A DNA stretch of 64,000 nt from Asterias amurensis (lineage: Eukaryota; Echinodermata; Asteroidea; Forcipulatida; Asteriidae): contig NC_092657.1 of the NCBI RefSeq assembly GCF_032118995.1, positions 1,175,891 through 1,239,890 of the forward strand, given 5' to 3'. The translations under genes were made by a program, and so were the position numbers. The notes under the pieces were generated by a model. The model had not been told where the DNA came from. It did not search any database and worked only from the letters and a program-made list of their open reading frames with translations. Shown here in pieces: positions 24,861 through 37,189 of this stretch (the first letter of the stretch is position 1; each line of letters starts with the position of its first letter).

Positions 24861-26000
24861 CCTCTAACCTAATTTCAGAATTGTTTGCATCATTCCCGGA
24901 TGATCGCACACGTCAGCTGCCGGGACTGCTTTCCATGTACCCATAGAAACATAATTTGTATGGCAATTAATAACTGGGTCTTACAACCCATACAAAAATA
25001 AGATGATAAAGAATTGGGCGTGTCCCACAGTTTGCTGCAATTTGTTTTGGTCAGGCAATTTGAGGAATGGATTTTTTAAAATAAGGAATTGTCGCTGTAA
25101 TTTGTTTTTAAAACAACTGTTTATATTATTGGTAAGTTTACTTTTGTTTTCTAATTATATAACCATTTTCGGGTCTCTACGCACAAATTAAAGGGATAAA
25201 ACGAATCCCACAAATTGGTATCTTTTTGTTTTGAATCTACATCTCCCTCTTTTTTGTGTGTTCTAGAACATTTTTTCCCCCATTTTTAGAACTGTATTCA
25301 ACAAACACAAACGGAATACAATTTGATTTTCTTCTGGGAATTTTTTGAGTGACATTTCTTGAGTACACTTTCCTAGTAACAATTACAGTACATACACACA
25401 GTGCCACTCATACCTGTATCTCTAATAACTGATTTGAAGAAAAAAAAGAGGGAGCAGTAATTGCTGCTTTTTATCTGTCTTTATTTAAGAACAAGCAGTA
25501 GAATAATAACACACATGCAGACATGCGGAGACTTCCCACACGTTAGGCCCGGCGCGCGGCCGATGATTGGCTGCACGCGCTGTGGCGAGCCCACCGTTGT
25601 TTGACGTTTTCCGACGGTCGGTGTTTGTATGCTGTGTGCGGTGAAAGGAACATTCTGGCCGTAGTCTGTAATTACAAAACCTTTTCCAACCGAATTAACA
25701 GAGTCAATTGGTTGCATTTCCATAGTTCTGGTTACAATGGCATATGATATCGCCTGTTGCTGGCTACACTTAGCCTACGTGCTTATGCTTTGGGCGTAGT
25801 AATGTATTATTTCATTTGCGCACAAAGAGCATATTCAAGCGAGGAATTAAACACGACTGTGCTGGGTGAAAATTATAATATTATTTGGATGACAACAAAA
25901 CAATTTAATAAAAAGAAGAAAACAATTCCCGTATGCGTGACTTGATCTATCAAATATGAGAACCCAAATAATTTGATTTTAGAGTGAATTGTGTTTCAAA
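24861..26000. other. Unrecognised spacer
   Basis: No gene is supported. A GC-rich patch at 25535-25640 (GGCCCGGCGCGCGGCCGATG) stands out but carries no recognisable motif. Confidence 0.4.
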
Positions 26001-26004
26001 CTTA

Positions 26005-26290
26005 GTGACAACTTTTATGATTGCCGCTAATTTGTTATTCTGCAATTTGTACAAATTTGAAGGAGTAACCACATTATTATAAAATGTGACCTAAATGGCC
26101 CTGCATGATTTTGACAAGTTGTAGGCCCTATTCATTTTAATTATATTTTTTGTTGGTGTATTTTTTGTTTTTTATTAGAAATGTTTATTCTGCAATTTAA
26201 ATAATTTTGAAGGAGTAAATAAAAAAAAAGCTAAAATGTGGTCTAATTGGCCTCTGTGCACCTTTTTGTACATGATTTTATTATGTTTTT
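26005..26290. repeat. Imperfect tandem duplication, about 155 bp unit
   Basis: TTATTCTGCAATTT followed by ATTTTGAAGGAGTAA and AAAATGTG(A/G)(C/T)CTAA recurs at about 26034 and 26187. Confidence 0.75.
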
Positions 26291-26494
26291 TATTTGTATT
26301 TTTTTTCTATTATTTATTATTGTTATATATTTTGGGGATTAATTTTCTAACAAGAATACACCTGTTGCTAATTGTGAAGGACACCATTGATTAAACTATA
26401 ATTGGGCTTAATTGAGTTTATTTGACAATGCCATTCGCAGATAACCAGCATCGCTTAGTTAATGATTGTTCAGATGACATACGATTGCGAAATA

Positions 26495-26695
26495 ATACTT
26501 CAAGTGGCTGTCAAACGCTTCAAAACTTATATGAATTCTTGCGAGGGGGTAACATGTTGTGATACTTCCAGTGGCTGCCAAATGCTTCAAAACTTATATG
26601 AATTCTTGCGAGGGGGTAGCATGTTGTGATACTTCCAGTGGCTGCCAAATGCTTCAAAACTTATATGAATTCTTGCGAGGGGGTAACATGTTGTA
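26495..26695. repeat. Three-copy tandem repeat, 66-bp unit
   Basis: CTTCAAAACTTATATGAATT, followed by CTTGCGAGGGGGTA(A/G)CATG, is repeated three times at 26518, 26585 and 26652. The copies differ by only a few bases, so the amplification is recent. Confidence 0.95.
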
Positions 26696-26730
26696 CATAA
26701 TTTTGTTTTCTCTTGTTTTTCTCAGTGTGT

Positions 26731-26864
26731 TTCAAGGAACACGTTGTCTTGGATCGGTCGAGTTGGTCTTTGAAAAGCGTTTGTAACCGTTTGTTATAAA
26801 ATGCATACGATAAAGATATTTTCAATGACCAACTCGACCGACCCAGGGCAACGTGTTCCTTTAA
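26731..26864. mobile_element. Foldback family F3, short derivative
   Basis: The ends AAGGAACACGTTG and CAACGTGTTCCTT, and the arms GATCGGTCGAGTTGGTC/GACCAACTCGACCGA, match the outer parts of the palindrome at 3462-3850. The inner 250 bp are missing. Confidence 0.9.
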
Positions 26865-26991
26865 GTGTGCGCAGACGGATTCATTGTTTGTGATGCGTTA
26901 ATGACATGTCACATCACTCAGGGCAACTACGGACAACTTTGAAGCGGCCAAGTGCCCTTCCTGATGCAACATTAACACTCTGAGACACGTA

Positions 26992-27144
26992 GGGTGCGTT
27001 CGTTTAGCTTCCCCGGGTCGACCCCGGTGTGTGGCGTATTTTTATTCCAAGACGAACGTGTGCAGATAATTACACACGTTCGTCCTGGGGAAAAAAAACC
27101 GCCACACACCGGGGTCGACCCAGGGAAGCTAAACGAACGCACCC
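26992..27144. mobile_element. Foldback element family F7, near-perfect hairpin
   Basis: The left arm begins GGGTGCGTTCGTTTAGCTTC and the right arm is its complement, ending GCTAAACGAACGCACCC. Inner arms include GGGTCGACCCCGGTGTGTGG and ACGAACGTGTG/CACACGTTCGT. The centre is at about 27068. It is 153 bp long and GC-richer than its flanks. Only one copy is in the window. Confidence 0.9.
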
Positions 27145-29138
27145 ATTATATTTATAAGTAAAAGGTCATGTCACACGAGGCAATTTACAAGCAATCAGCT
27201 CCAGGCTATCTCGGATATAAAAACAAACTAATTTAGGCTACACCAAGTTTTCTCGTTATCTTGGGCATAGTGAGTTTAGAGTAACAAGAATGTCGCATGT
27301 GTTGTCAAAGTGCTCCTTTGCATGCAGTGCAAGTGGATGCCTCCAAGTTGCCAGAAAAACTTCCCTGTGTGACATGGCCTTAGTTATTTCTTCCTGACCA
27401 CAAGAAAATATTGTTCATATCTACATTTAAATGATTAAATATTTACATTTTTAAACATTAATACAAGTTAAACCTTATTATAATAACTCCTAGAATATCT
27501 CGAATTTATCGGTCCTAATTTGTTGATAGTTGTTAACAGACACATTTTTGCCAAGAATAGAAAACTTCTTTCTACTTTATAGCAACATAAGATAGCATCC
27601 CAAAAGTCATGTTTTGTTCATTATTAGTGAATCTCCCTGCTCATTTTGCCCAAGTTATATTTTCCGTGAACATCTTAAAGAAAATCCAGTCTAAGCCCGC
27701 ATAAGTATAAGCCTTCATATTGCCATGATAATGTTTAGCAACAAACAACTGGCAAATCACAATCTAACTCCAATCTCCTATAGAATAAGTCAACCTTCAT
27801 CTGATGATCTCCAAGTGTGATCTTAAAACTTTTAATCTGATTCTTGACTGGTATCCGCGTTGACTGGTACACATGAGAATAGTACTTTCCATAGACATGA
27901 CTTGTAACAATCAATCCATGTTAGTTCCACGCGTGGCCGATGGGCATCTACAAGACCCACATGGCCCCAAAACTACTTTAAAGTTTTCCCCACCTAAAGT
28001 GTAGTAGGCTTATTCCATAGTACATGTAACATCTCTAAGTATTATACGCCACTCCTGGCTACACGTTGTTTTAAAGATGCGCGTACACAGTGTTGTTTAG
28101 AACTGCATTGTATCCATGGCAACACAACTCTCAATTATTTTACCATGATTGGTCTTAAAGACTCAACATCCAAGCCTCTTCCAAATCCAGGATACAGCCG
28201 AATTACGAATAGCGTAGAGTCATCCGTGTCTAGAGTACCATCCTATATTAACAAAATCATCATATTATTCCAAGTTGGGCACAACTTTTAGACGCACGCT
28301 TCCCGTCACACTTTCAAGATGGCGACTCGCAATGTTTCTATTTTTGATAAATCCAGAAATATTTCCCAAGGTTTGATGAAGAGAAGCTCACTAGACCTTC
28401 CCTTTCTGTAGTCTCAACCCAAAGTGATCAGAGAAGAATTTAGCTATCCGTATTTAAACACTTCCAGTCCGTTTCGACCGATTTTTACCGATTTTTTTTT
28501 TGTCAAAAAGGAAACACTCTTTCCCCGCTATTCAAAGTGTAATCGAAATAATCCATAACATACCTCTACAACGTATCAAAGTTTCTTGTTGAAAACACTC
28601 GGAAACTCAATTCAGTCCAGGGGCGCGCGGGCATATACGGGCAAAAAAATCGAAATAATTTATCGAAATTTGTGAAGGGCCCCGGTTGTACGGGTCCAGA
28701 GGCCTGCGTGGTGGGGTGAACATACCGCAACGGGCAACCCCCAAACATCGGAAATCGAAAACGGATAGATCGGTTGGGGTTTGTTGTGGACCGGGGACAG
28801 GCCAATCGAAGTCGACTGGGAACAAAGTGTGAAACGAAAAGGGTGGACCGCTCGGTCAATATCAGGGGCATATAATGACCTTTATAAAGGCCCTGTCACA
28901 CACACAAATAAACAGGTTAATTTTCCCCGGTATTTACTTAAGAGAACACGGCACCTACTAATGATATCCAAAAAAACTGACAGTCTGTCTGAAAGAGAGG
29001 TTTTGATTTAGAAAAAAATACACCAGGGGTAAATGTTGATCAACCCCGGGTCTGGACTAATGCAGCACTATCTGTCAGCAGAGATTCACGGCATAGGAAG
29101 ACCATTCTGACAGCTCTTCGATTTTTCCAGTCGTGGTA
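27145..29138. other. Unrecognised intergenic stretch
   Basis: No gene is supported in 2 kb. A GC-richer patch at 28615-28860 yields overlapping short frames on both strands without motifs. The left 200 bases include a CAAGTT/GACATGGCCTTA section loosely like a decayed foldback (TCACACGAGGCAATT near 27172 and GTGTGACATGGCC near 27366). Confidence 0.4.
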
Positions 29139-29435
29139 TGAAGATGGCAGCCAGTAATTGCAAGGATGTCTTACTGAGTTGTCTAGAGGAAGACATCTTC
29201 TTATTATTTGTTAGGTTTGTCAGGTTATTGAGCGCCGTCTTCTCCTTGTGTCCCTCCCGTCTCAAAGGGCGCCTTTTTCTGCTGTCGTCGTGTCTGACTG
29301 ACCTTTACCGTCATCCAAGAACCCATTTCGTAAAACCATAAAGTAAGAACACCAAATGGAGATACCATTATACGTCACATACCATTAGTACTACATACTT
29401 TACCCTTGTTAATTCAGAAGTTGGCATGGACATGT
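29139..29435. repeat. Long direct repeat, copy 1
   Basis: This segment is repeated at 29785-30035 with the same block order: GATGTCTTACTGAGTTGTCT, TTATTGAGCGCCGTCTTCTC, CTGCTGTCGTC(G/A)TGTCTG and TACGTCACATACCATTA. It is neither coding nor a recognised transposon. Confidence 0.9.
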
Positions 29436-29784
29436 AAGTGTCAACTATTAATTCATGTCGTAGAATCTTCACGTTAAGTCTTGTATTTTTTAAGCAAAAA
29501 CTGCAGAAACCTTTTTTAAAGCAAAAACTGCAAAGACCTTTTGATTCTCCATCCAAAATGTCGTGAAAGTTTTAGTTCAGACGTTATCGTCCATGATGTC
29601 TTAATACTTTTGTGTTCGACAGAGTACTTTATTATGTCTTCCTGTATCTAAATCTTTAAGAGAGCCCCTTGTAATATCTTTCTGAAGTTTATGTGAAGTA
29701 ATAAACCACAAGGGGCAAAAACTGGGGAAATTGTTAAAATCATTTTGGTTAAAACAAAAAACAAATTGCCTAGCTATGAGCTTG

Positions 29785-30035
29785 ACAGTGATTGCAAGGA
29801 TGTCTTACTGAGTTGTCTTGAGGAAGACATCTTATTGTGAGGTTTGTCAGGTTATTGAGCGCCGTCTTCTCCTTGTGTTCCATCCTATCTCAAAGTGCGC
29901 CCTTTTCTGCTGTCGTCATGTCTGGTTGACCTTTATCGTCATCCTAGAACCCATCTTGTAAAACCATAGAGCAAGAAACCCAATTGAAGGTATCATACGT
30001 CACATACCATTACCCTAATTCAGACGTTGGCGTGG
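29785..30035. repeat. Long direct repeat, copy 2
   Basis: This is the partner of 29139-29435, about 640 bp downstream, with several small indels. It is followed at once by a family F1 foldback element at 30041. The first copy lacks that insert at the equivalent place. Confidence 0.9.
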
Positions 30036-30040
30036 ACAAT

Positions 30041-30411
30041 TTTAAAGGCAATTGTCAAAGACCAGTCTTCTCACTTGGTGTGTCTCAACATATGCATAAA
30101 ATAACAAACCTGTGAAAATTTGAGCTCAATTGGTCGTCGAAGTTGCGAGATAATAATGAAGGAAAACACACCCACGAAGTTGTACAAGTGTGCGTTCAGA
30201 TGCTTGATTTCAAGACCTCAAATTCTAAATCTGAGGTCTCGAAGTCAAATTCGTGTAAAAATACTTCTTTCTCGAAAACTACGTCACTTCAGAGGGAGCC
30301 GTTTCCCATAATGCTTTATGCTATCAACAGCTCGCCATTACTCATAATCAAGAAAGGTTTTATGCTAAAATATATTTTTAGTAATTACCAATAGTGTGCA
30401 CTGCCTTTAAA
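30041..30411 (+). mobile_element. Foldback element family F1, nearly full length
   Basis: The left end TTTAAAGGCA joins directly to AATTGTCAAAGACC, so about 17 bases of the usual end are deleted. The hairpin arms AAGACCTCA/TGAGGTCTC and the right end TGTGCACTGCCTTTAAA are present. Confidence 0.9.
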
Positions 30412-30454
30412 CAGAAACCTATCCTTTCGGTCTTCCTTTTTTAATCTGATATTA

Positions 30455-31015
30455 CTAGAGACAAACATTCCCTTCGGTTCATGGTTCAACATCGATCGAA
30501 CACAATGAACAATTGCTTAGACAGAAATGTGTGTCTAATTATACAATTTATGATATGATCTTACAAGACAAGAAATTAAAATTATCATCTTAAAGAAGAA
30601 GAAGAAGAAGGTTTGAAAAGGGTTATTTCTTGATTTGAATCTGATATCATCTCAGTCAAACATTCCCGTCGGGTCATGGTTCAACATCGATCGAACACAA
30701 TGAACAATTGCTTAGACAGAAATGTGTGTCTAATTATACAATTTATGATATGATCTTACACGACAAGAAATTAAAATTATCATCTTAAAAAAGAAGAAGA
30801 AGAGGGTTTGAAAAGGGTTATTTCTTGATTTGAATGTGATATCATCTCAGACAAACATTCCCTTCGGGTCATGGTTCAACATCGATCGAACACAATGAAC
30901 ACATCCGATCCTCAATCGCTTAGACAGAAATGTGTATCTAATTATACAATTTATGATATGATCTTACAAGACGAGAAATTAAAATTACTCTCTCAAAGAA
31001 GAAGGTTTGAAAGAA
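30455..31015. repeat. Three-copy tandem repeat, 195-bp unit
   Basis: CATGGTTCAACATCGATCGA recurs at 30480, 30675 and 30870. Each unit continues with CTTAGACAGAAATGTGT, TACAATTTATGATATGATC and an AAGAAGAAGG(T)TTGAAA block. The near identity indicates recent duplication. Confidence 0.95.
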
Positions 31016-31889
31016 AAAAAAACGACTTGGCGCCAGGTCTGTGGCTCCCATCCTAGCGTTCAAGACAGGTGTTCAAACCATGGGAGCACATAGGCGCGCA
31101 AAATTGTCACAATCTCAGCAAAATTGGCCCGGCCGGAAACCAACTCGCATGAGTACACCCGTACCTCGCCTGCTAACACAAGGCGTGCACCGTGCGTGTA
31201 TGATGGACAGTAATTGTGGCGAACACTGGAGCGATGAAATATACGCTGTAGTACTAGGAAGATATGACAAACCCCATCAAAAGGTAGAGAGAGGGACTGA
31301 AGACGGGAGAGAGAATTTTGATGTTTGCATTCTGACGCGGGAAGATGATGGCTTTTCGTCGCCTGCTCAAAATGTGGAAAATTCACGCTTGGTTCACGCG
31401 AGTTTTTAACCCGGGAGAAGGTTATTTTTAGGCGACAAATGAGCAGAGAGTTGAAGCGAGATGAAATGAAAATAGCACGCGCGCGCGCGCGGGAAAAACA
31501 ACCACAAAAGGCAGATGTTTAAGGGGGGCTAGTTCCTGATGATGAGGTTGGGCTGAAGACATCGTTATCGTCAAGAGATGTCATTTTGAGTTTATATTCT
31601 CCAAATGCAGGGAATTATCTCCCTTCATTTGCCAACCATAAAAACAATTTCGAGTGGAGTTTTTTACCACGAGTGCAATAACAGCCTCTAGATGTGCCCC
31701 GTAATTTATCTCATTTCTTGCTTTGCTACTTGACAAGTTGTTAGATTTTGGTCCTGGAGTGGAGAGAGATAAGTACTCGCTTTGTGCAGTTCTCAAGCAT
31801 ATCAGAAGATGTTTTTAACCTTAATTCGGTTCTTGGATAGAGGTTTTTCTCATTTGAAAAGCTTATACCGAGACCAATCTCCTAGAGCT
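31016..31889. other. Unrecognised spacer with a CG dinucleotide run
   Basis: A GC-richer section (31030-31400) has a 122-codon open frame on the plus strand and a 108-codon one on the minus, neither recognisable. An alternating (CG)n tract lies at 31478-31491. Confidence 0.4.
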
Positions 31890-32065
31890 ATTTCAGCAGA
31901 TAATATTGCTTCACAGTTTTCTGCTTAGCAGAAATGAGCAGGATACCAGTCAGAAATTGTACATATGATATGGTATTTTGGCTGGTAACCCTGTTCGGGT
32001 AAGCAACATGTTGTTATGCTGAACCTCTTTTTGTGCAGAGCAGCTCTGTAAAATTGGGCCATGGT
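31890..32065. mobile_element. Foldback family F2-related element
   Basis: It contains TTTCTGCTTAGCAGAAATGAG, GCAGGATACCAGTCAGAAATT, TTTGGCTGGTAACC and the end GCTCTGTAAAATTGGGCCATGG. This subfamily also occurs at 49299-49440, 55550-55645 and 58745-58925. Confidence 0.75.
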
Positions 32066-32099
32066 TATTAAGGTTACACACCTGATTTGCGTGTGTCTT

Positions 32100-32575
32100 C
32101 CCTGGTTGCAATTACTGCAACTTCGATGAACAATTTGAGCCAAACAACTCACAAAATTGTTTTGTATACTTGAGTTATACTTTATGTTGGGATACACCAA
32201 GTGAGGATACTGGTATTTGTCAAATTATACCTAACTTGCCTTTAAACCAAAGCAATGGTCGACACACCTGTACCCTTTAAGCAACGAAATACACCATTTG
32301 CAATTGAGCCAAACAATTCACAAAATTGTTTTGTGTACTTGGGGTATACTTCATGCTACACCAAGAGAGGTTACTGTTATATGACAATACCCAAAGTATA
32401 CCTTGCCTTTAAACCAAAGTAGTGCTAATCTGTGGAGTTTTACGTATTTCAATCTTTAAGTATGATGGTCTGCACACCTTTAAGAAAAGAAATACAACAT
32501 TTGCAATTGAGCCAAACAAGGTTACTGGTATATGACAATACCCAAAGTATGCCTTTCCTTTAAACCAAAGTAGTG
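32100..32575. repeat. Tandem cluster of decayed half-elements of family F1
   Basis: Three units repeat CAATTGAGCCAAACAA, GATACACCAAGTGAGG/CTACACCAAGAGAGG and TTGCCTTTAAACCAAAG (ends at 32250, 32416, 32570). The order matches the reverse complement of the left half of family F1, so this looks like an F1 fragment later amplified in tandem. Confidence 0.65.
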
Positions 32576-32593
32576 ATTATCTATTAATTTTTT

Positions 32594-32760
32594 GTTTTAC
32601 CCATACACCGATGTGTGTTAGCACTGTATACTCAGTACTTTCCCGAGTCCTGTGAAAAAATATCACAGGCATGTTACTCGGGTGGGATTCGAACCCACGA
32701 CCCTTGCAATTCTAAATTAATATTCTTTATTCCCGATGCAAACTTAACATCTCTTATAGT
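32594..32760 (-). mobile_element. tRNA-derived SINE with intact B-box, minus strand
   Basis: Read on the minus strand, it contains TCGTGGGTTCGAATCCCACC, a T-arm with a perfect pol III B-box. The body follows with CACAGGACTCGGGAAAG and ends ACACATCGGTGTATGGGT. A rearranged relative with target duplications lies at 11748-11922. The A-box side is not clear. Confidence 0.75.
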
Positions 32761-32765
32761 GCTAA

Positions 32766-34920
32766 TCTGTGGAGTCTTACGTCTTTCAATCTTATAGGAA
32801 TGATGGTCTGCACACCTTTAAGAAAAGAAATACAACATTTGCTACTGTAATTTCCTCCTTTGTGAAGGGCATTGGTGCATTCTGTTTAAAGGACGAAATC
32901 ATGTAGAAAGTTAATCTAACCCGCTAAGCATTGGTCCGAGCCAGTTTATCATTGGCTTTTCCTCATTCGATCGAACATTCTAAGTGGCAATATACTCCGT
33001 ATTAGGGCAGAGTCATCGCATAACCCCAAAGAAAAACAGGCGCAAAATCACAAAATCGAAGTGTTTGAAGACTTTGGATAGGGACTGCAATATATTTTTT
33101 AGGGGGAAACGACCGTGGTTGTGATTAGGGCGTAATTTTAAAGAAGGTGTGGGATCGATCTTGTTTTATAGGGAAGTAAACACGTCAATATCCGGGGACC
33201 TAACGTCGTATTAAAGATAAACTCTCCAACCAAATCGAAGGTCTGTGTTGTGCTTCTCCGGTCATGTGTGTGTTTGGTTACAGAAACCTTTACTAAGGGT
33301 GACCTGTAATTGTTTTTCAGAAGCTAACACCCATGGAGATAAAATGGACTAGAGGGGGCTTGAACCAGAGACGTCCGGATCAACGTGCCCGAGCTCTACC
33401 AACTAAACTTTCATATTATCATAGTTATTAGGTTTTCATATTTTAGTATTAAACATAATCATGCCTTTTCACGTTTTTTTTTTTTTTTTTTACATTTTGT
33501 ATACCTTCAATTTGTAGTTGCCGCAGTCGAAATACGAAGGGAAGTTTGAAAGATATTTTAATTGCTATTTACCTCGACTTGGCAGTAATGCAAACTACAA
33601 CTTTCAGATTAAAGCCATTTTGGTGTTTCGACAAAGACTTTTTCTTAATTAGTTATTCGTTTCTTTAGTAAGTATATTTCACCATAGACGAAATCAAGAA
33701 ACAGCAAAGATAAAGGCAACCATTTTTTCTTTTTCCTTTTTTATTACTTTTTTACAGACAACCCTTTTCTCATTATTATACTTGACACTTCATTTCCACC
33801 CAACCCTTTCGCCGCATTGAATTCACGAACCCCTGAGTCGTAAATAAGATTTCTCCATCATATTTTTTTGACCAACGTAGCATTTTTTATTTGCACCTGA
33901 CCTTCAAGCCAAGCGATCGCAAATCACACCAGTGAAAAGACCACGTGTACAGCTGACTCGGTCTTCCGTTCCACCGGCGGGGTAGGCGGGCTCTGCGCCA
34001 AGGTTACACGGCGTGGCTTTGCAGAAAATCACGCCAAGCGTAAGTTCCGCTCGGAGCCCGTGCGTCGGAAATTGACAGAACAGGAACTCATAGAGTGGAG
34101 CCCAGAAGAGGCCTGGTGTGAGAGATTTTGGTTGATTTTTCATTCATGTTCCTTGGTTTTTTGTTCCTTTTTTGGTCTGCTCCAAGAGTCTTGTCTGTAA
34201 TGATATACTTCTCATTCTCAGAAGTGTTTATATTTGGAGTTTCTTAGAAGGAGAAAAGTGTAATCTTAAAAAGGAAAGTGTTGAAATGAATGCATCTGTG
34301 ATGATACAGTATATGATTACAACTATCGAAAAATCAAAATGCTTCATTCCAAGTGAATAAATCATTGATTATAATATTCATATCAGTACCAATCCTCCAG
34401 AGATATCTTCCGATCTCAAATCACGGTCAATGTTAATGAGGAAATAGCGTTCGAAGACCCTTATTCATACGGTTGCTTTATTTCGATTGCCAATAATTTA
34501 AATAGCTCGTTACGAAATGCGCGCAGTTTTCGTTGTGTGCACAGTTTATTACAAGCACCCCGTCTCTCTGTGTCGAAAAGTAGCCCTTCTCATATTGAGC
34601 CGCTACATTTTTAAAGATATTGGTCTCCTTCATTCGAATCCATCATCTACTCTTCAATTTTGTTTGCCATGATTGGGCGTATCTCACAAACTTCTCGTTC
34701 GCTGCCATCAGGTCTTCAAGACAGCACTGCTCCTCAAGGGCTGGGTATCGTAGAAGGTGTGGCATAGATTTGGGGTGATGTGCCACAATTACATTTGGTG
34801 TAAACTTCTTCAGCATACCCCCATTTCTTCATGTTATAGTCTTGCATCGTCCAACCTTTGAACGTAGTCTATTGAGATGAGGGACTTCCATGTTCTTCAT
34901 TAGTCCTGCTTATGTGTCCA
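32766..34920. other. Unrecognised intergenic stretch
   Basis: No gene is supported in 2.1 kb. The GC-richer patch at 33900-34110 keeps a 79-codon frame open on the minus strand, but it has no recognised motif. Poly-T tracts occur at 33474-33492. Confidence 0.4.
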
Positions 34921-35047
34921 GGGGTGGATTTCACAAAGAGTAAGGACTATTCCTATACAAATTGCATGAATAGTCCTAAGTTGGACGAGTAACTGGTCCT
35001 AACTCGAGATAAGACTAGTCCTAACTCTTTGTGAAATCCAACCCAGG
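34921..35047. mobile_element. Foldback element family F6
   Basis: The ends read GGGTGGATTTCACAAAGAGT and ACTCTTTGTGAAATCCAACCC. The inner part repeats GGACTA(T/G)TCCTA, AAGACTAGTCCTAACT and TCCTAACTCGAG. A relative lies at 61423-61521. Confidence 0.85.
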
Positions 35048-35509
35048 GGGTAGCTTTGCTTTAGTTGGTAGTTGTAATATATTTCTATGCCTCTCTGTCA
35101 TCCACCGACCCTGTTGGCAAACGTCTCCAAAAAACAACGTAATTTTCATCCGTAATTTCAAGAAAATTAGAAGTCAAACACATGTGCAATCTATTTGAAT
35201 ACAAAGGTCTACATTTTCAAAAAGAGTAAAAAAAAAATCACGTTTTTATATTATGAATGTAATTATTCTTTTGGTTGATTTGCATAGAAGTCAAGTTACA
35301 TATTGGGCTCATGTCACTTTCTTCCCATCAATACAACATTGTTTACGTTGGTCGTGGTGATTGGACGTAGACTTATCCACTTAAGTCTGTAACCGTAATC
35401 AATTACGTTGGCTTTGTTAAGGGCAGCTGTTCATTTGCTTTGAAACGTAACCGCTTTTCAAGTGAGCTTTCAGGCAGCTATTGAACTTGCCAATTTAATT
35501 GTACAGGTT

Positions 35510-36245
35510 CGAGTCGTTCTCTTTTATTTAGGCTGAATGCTTAGTAGCGTCTTCTTTGCTCTAGATGAAATGAAAATGATAAAAACTCATTAGAAATTTT
35601 GCTGGAACGTAACACTTTCTCAAAGTACCTTCAGACAACAAGTTTCCAATTGTTCTTTTTGTATTAGGCTTAGGCAGGAAGTCCTGGAGGGGCTATTTTT
35701 GTTTAATTAACTTTATTGGAACTGTCCTCACAGATAACTGTTAAATTAGTTATAGATTGTTCTCTTTAATTTCGGCCGAATGCTCAGTAGCGTATTCTTT
35801 GCTCTCGATGAAATGAAAATGAGAACAACTCAATGGAAAGTTGTCTACTTTGCTTTTTTTTACAATCAAGAACTTAAAGAAGTGACTTTTGTTTAATACA
35901 ATTGTACTGAATGGACTTTTTTAGTATTTAGGCTAAATGTCGATCTCACGGGATTTTATGTTTAATTACTTTGCTGGAACAGTCCTACCAGACATTTGTA
36001 AACTGATATGGAGGTTGAGCATTCAACAATAAACTTGAAGAACATTTGGCTACTTTGCCTTTTTACAATTAAAAATGGGAGGGAAATACTTGTGTCTATA
36101 ACTACAAATGTCGTGAATTGACTGTTTTAGTATTTAGGCTGGATGTCCTGAAGGGGATACTGTTTAAATAATTTGTTGGAACAGCCCCTGCAGATAACTG
36201 TCAAATAGGTTGAGAATCCAACAATGAACTTGAAGAACATTGTTT
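35510..36245. repeat. Degenerate tandem repeat, about 210-270 bp unit
   Basis: GAATGCT(T/C)AGTAGCGT(C/A)TTCTTTGCTCT recurs at 35534 and 35779. The blocks TTTAGGCT(A/G)(A/G)ATGTC, GGAAC(A/T)G(C/T)CC and CAACAATAAACTTGAAGAACATT recur to 36240. Confidence 0.7.
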
Positions 36246-36394
36246 CATTCACACTCAGTTGCACTATATCATTGTGGTGTGTTTAAAATTGTATACAGTG
36301 AGTAGACAGCGTAATCAGGAAATTAAGGTGTCGGGTCACATTTAAAAAAAATACAAATGGCAAATAGAAATGTAGAAATGGCACATTCACAAAA

Positions 36395-37050
36395 CTATAC
36401 AACAAAAAGATTGGATTGAGAAATTGAAAGTACATAGTGAATTAAATCCAATGAGATACTCGTTCTGTGGAAGCCAAGCCATATATATACAGTGTCGTTC
36501 TTTTTACAAAAAACATAAAACTGACAATTGTGAATGTTGAAATTTGAATGTACATGGTGAGTTATATCCAGTAGAAAACCCGAATGATGGATTTTTTTTG
36601 ACAAAAAAATGATCAACTGACGATTGTGAAGCTCGAAACTTGAAAGAACATGGTGAATGTTATTTAGTGAAAAACCCGTGCGGCGGTTATAAAGTGTGCT
36701 TTATAAAATTAAATAAAAATTAATTTACACAAGTTATCAACTGACAAATGTGACGATTGAAACCTGAAAGTACAGTGAAAGTTATATCCAGTGAAAAACC
36801 CGTGCGGTGGTTATAGGCTTACAGTGTGCTTTTTTTATTATTTTTATTTATTATATATATATATATATATATATACTTTTTGTTTACAAAAAATATCAAC
36901 CGAAAAATGTGACGATTGAAACTTGAAAGTGCATGTGGTGAATTTTATCCAGTGGAGAAAAACCGTGTGGGGGAATTATATACAGTCTGATTTTTTTTTT
37001 TTTTTACTTTACAAAAATAACCAGCTGACAATTGTGAGGAGTGAACTGGT
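36395..37050. repeat. Degenerate tandem repeat, about 110-125 bp unit, with a TA dinucleotide run
   Basis: About five units share AACTGAC(A/G)ATTGTGA, GAAA(C/T)TTGAAAG(T/A)(A/G)CATGGTGAA, ATCCAGT(A/G)(G/A)AAAACCCG and a stretch ending in TTTACAAAAA. A (TA)n run lies at 36852-36874. Confidence 0.75.
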
Positions 37051-37189
37051 CCCTGCGCGCAAGGCTGTTGTTTGCGTTTGTATTGATCGTGGAGGGATCT
37101 GAATGCCCGGCTTTCATCAACTTGCGGTCGGCGAGATGGGGCTGGGTCGATAGTGTCCAAACCAAATGTTCGCGTTCCCACAGTGGCTT

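Noticed and set aside
31041..31409. A 122-codon frame in a GC-richer patch
   Set aside because: No recognisable motif, and the opposite strand is open to a similar extent.
32675..32710. Functional tRNA gene on the minus strand
   Set aside because: The T-arm and B-box are good, but no D-arm, anticodon arm or acceptor stem could be built. It fits a SINE head better.
33904..34143. A 79-codon GC-rich minus-strand frame
   Set aside because: It could be an isolated exon, but no convincing splice sites or family resemblance were seen.
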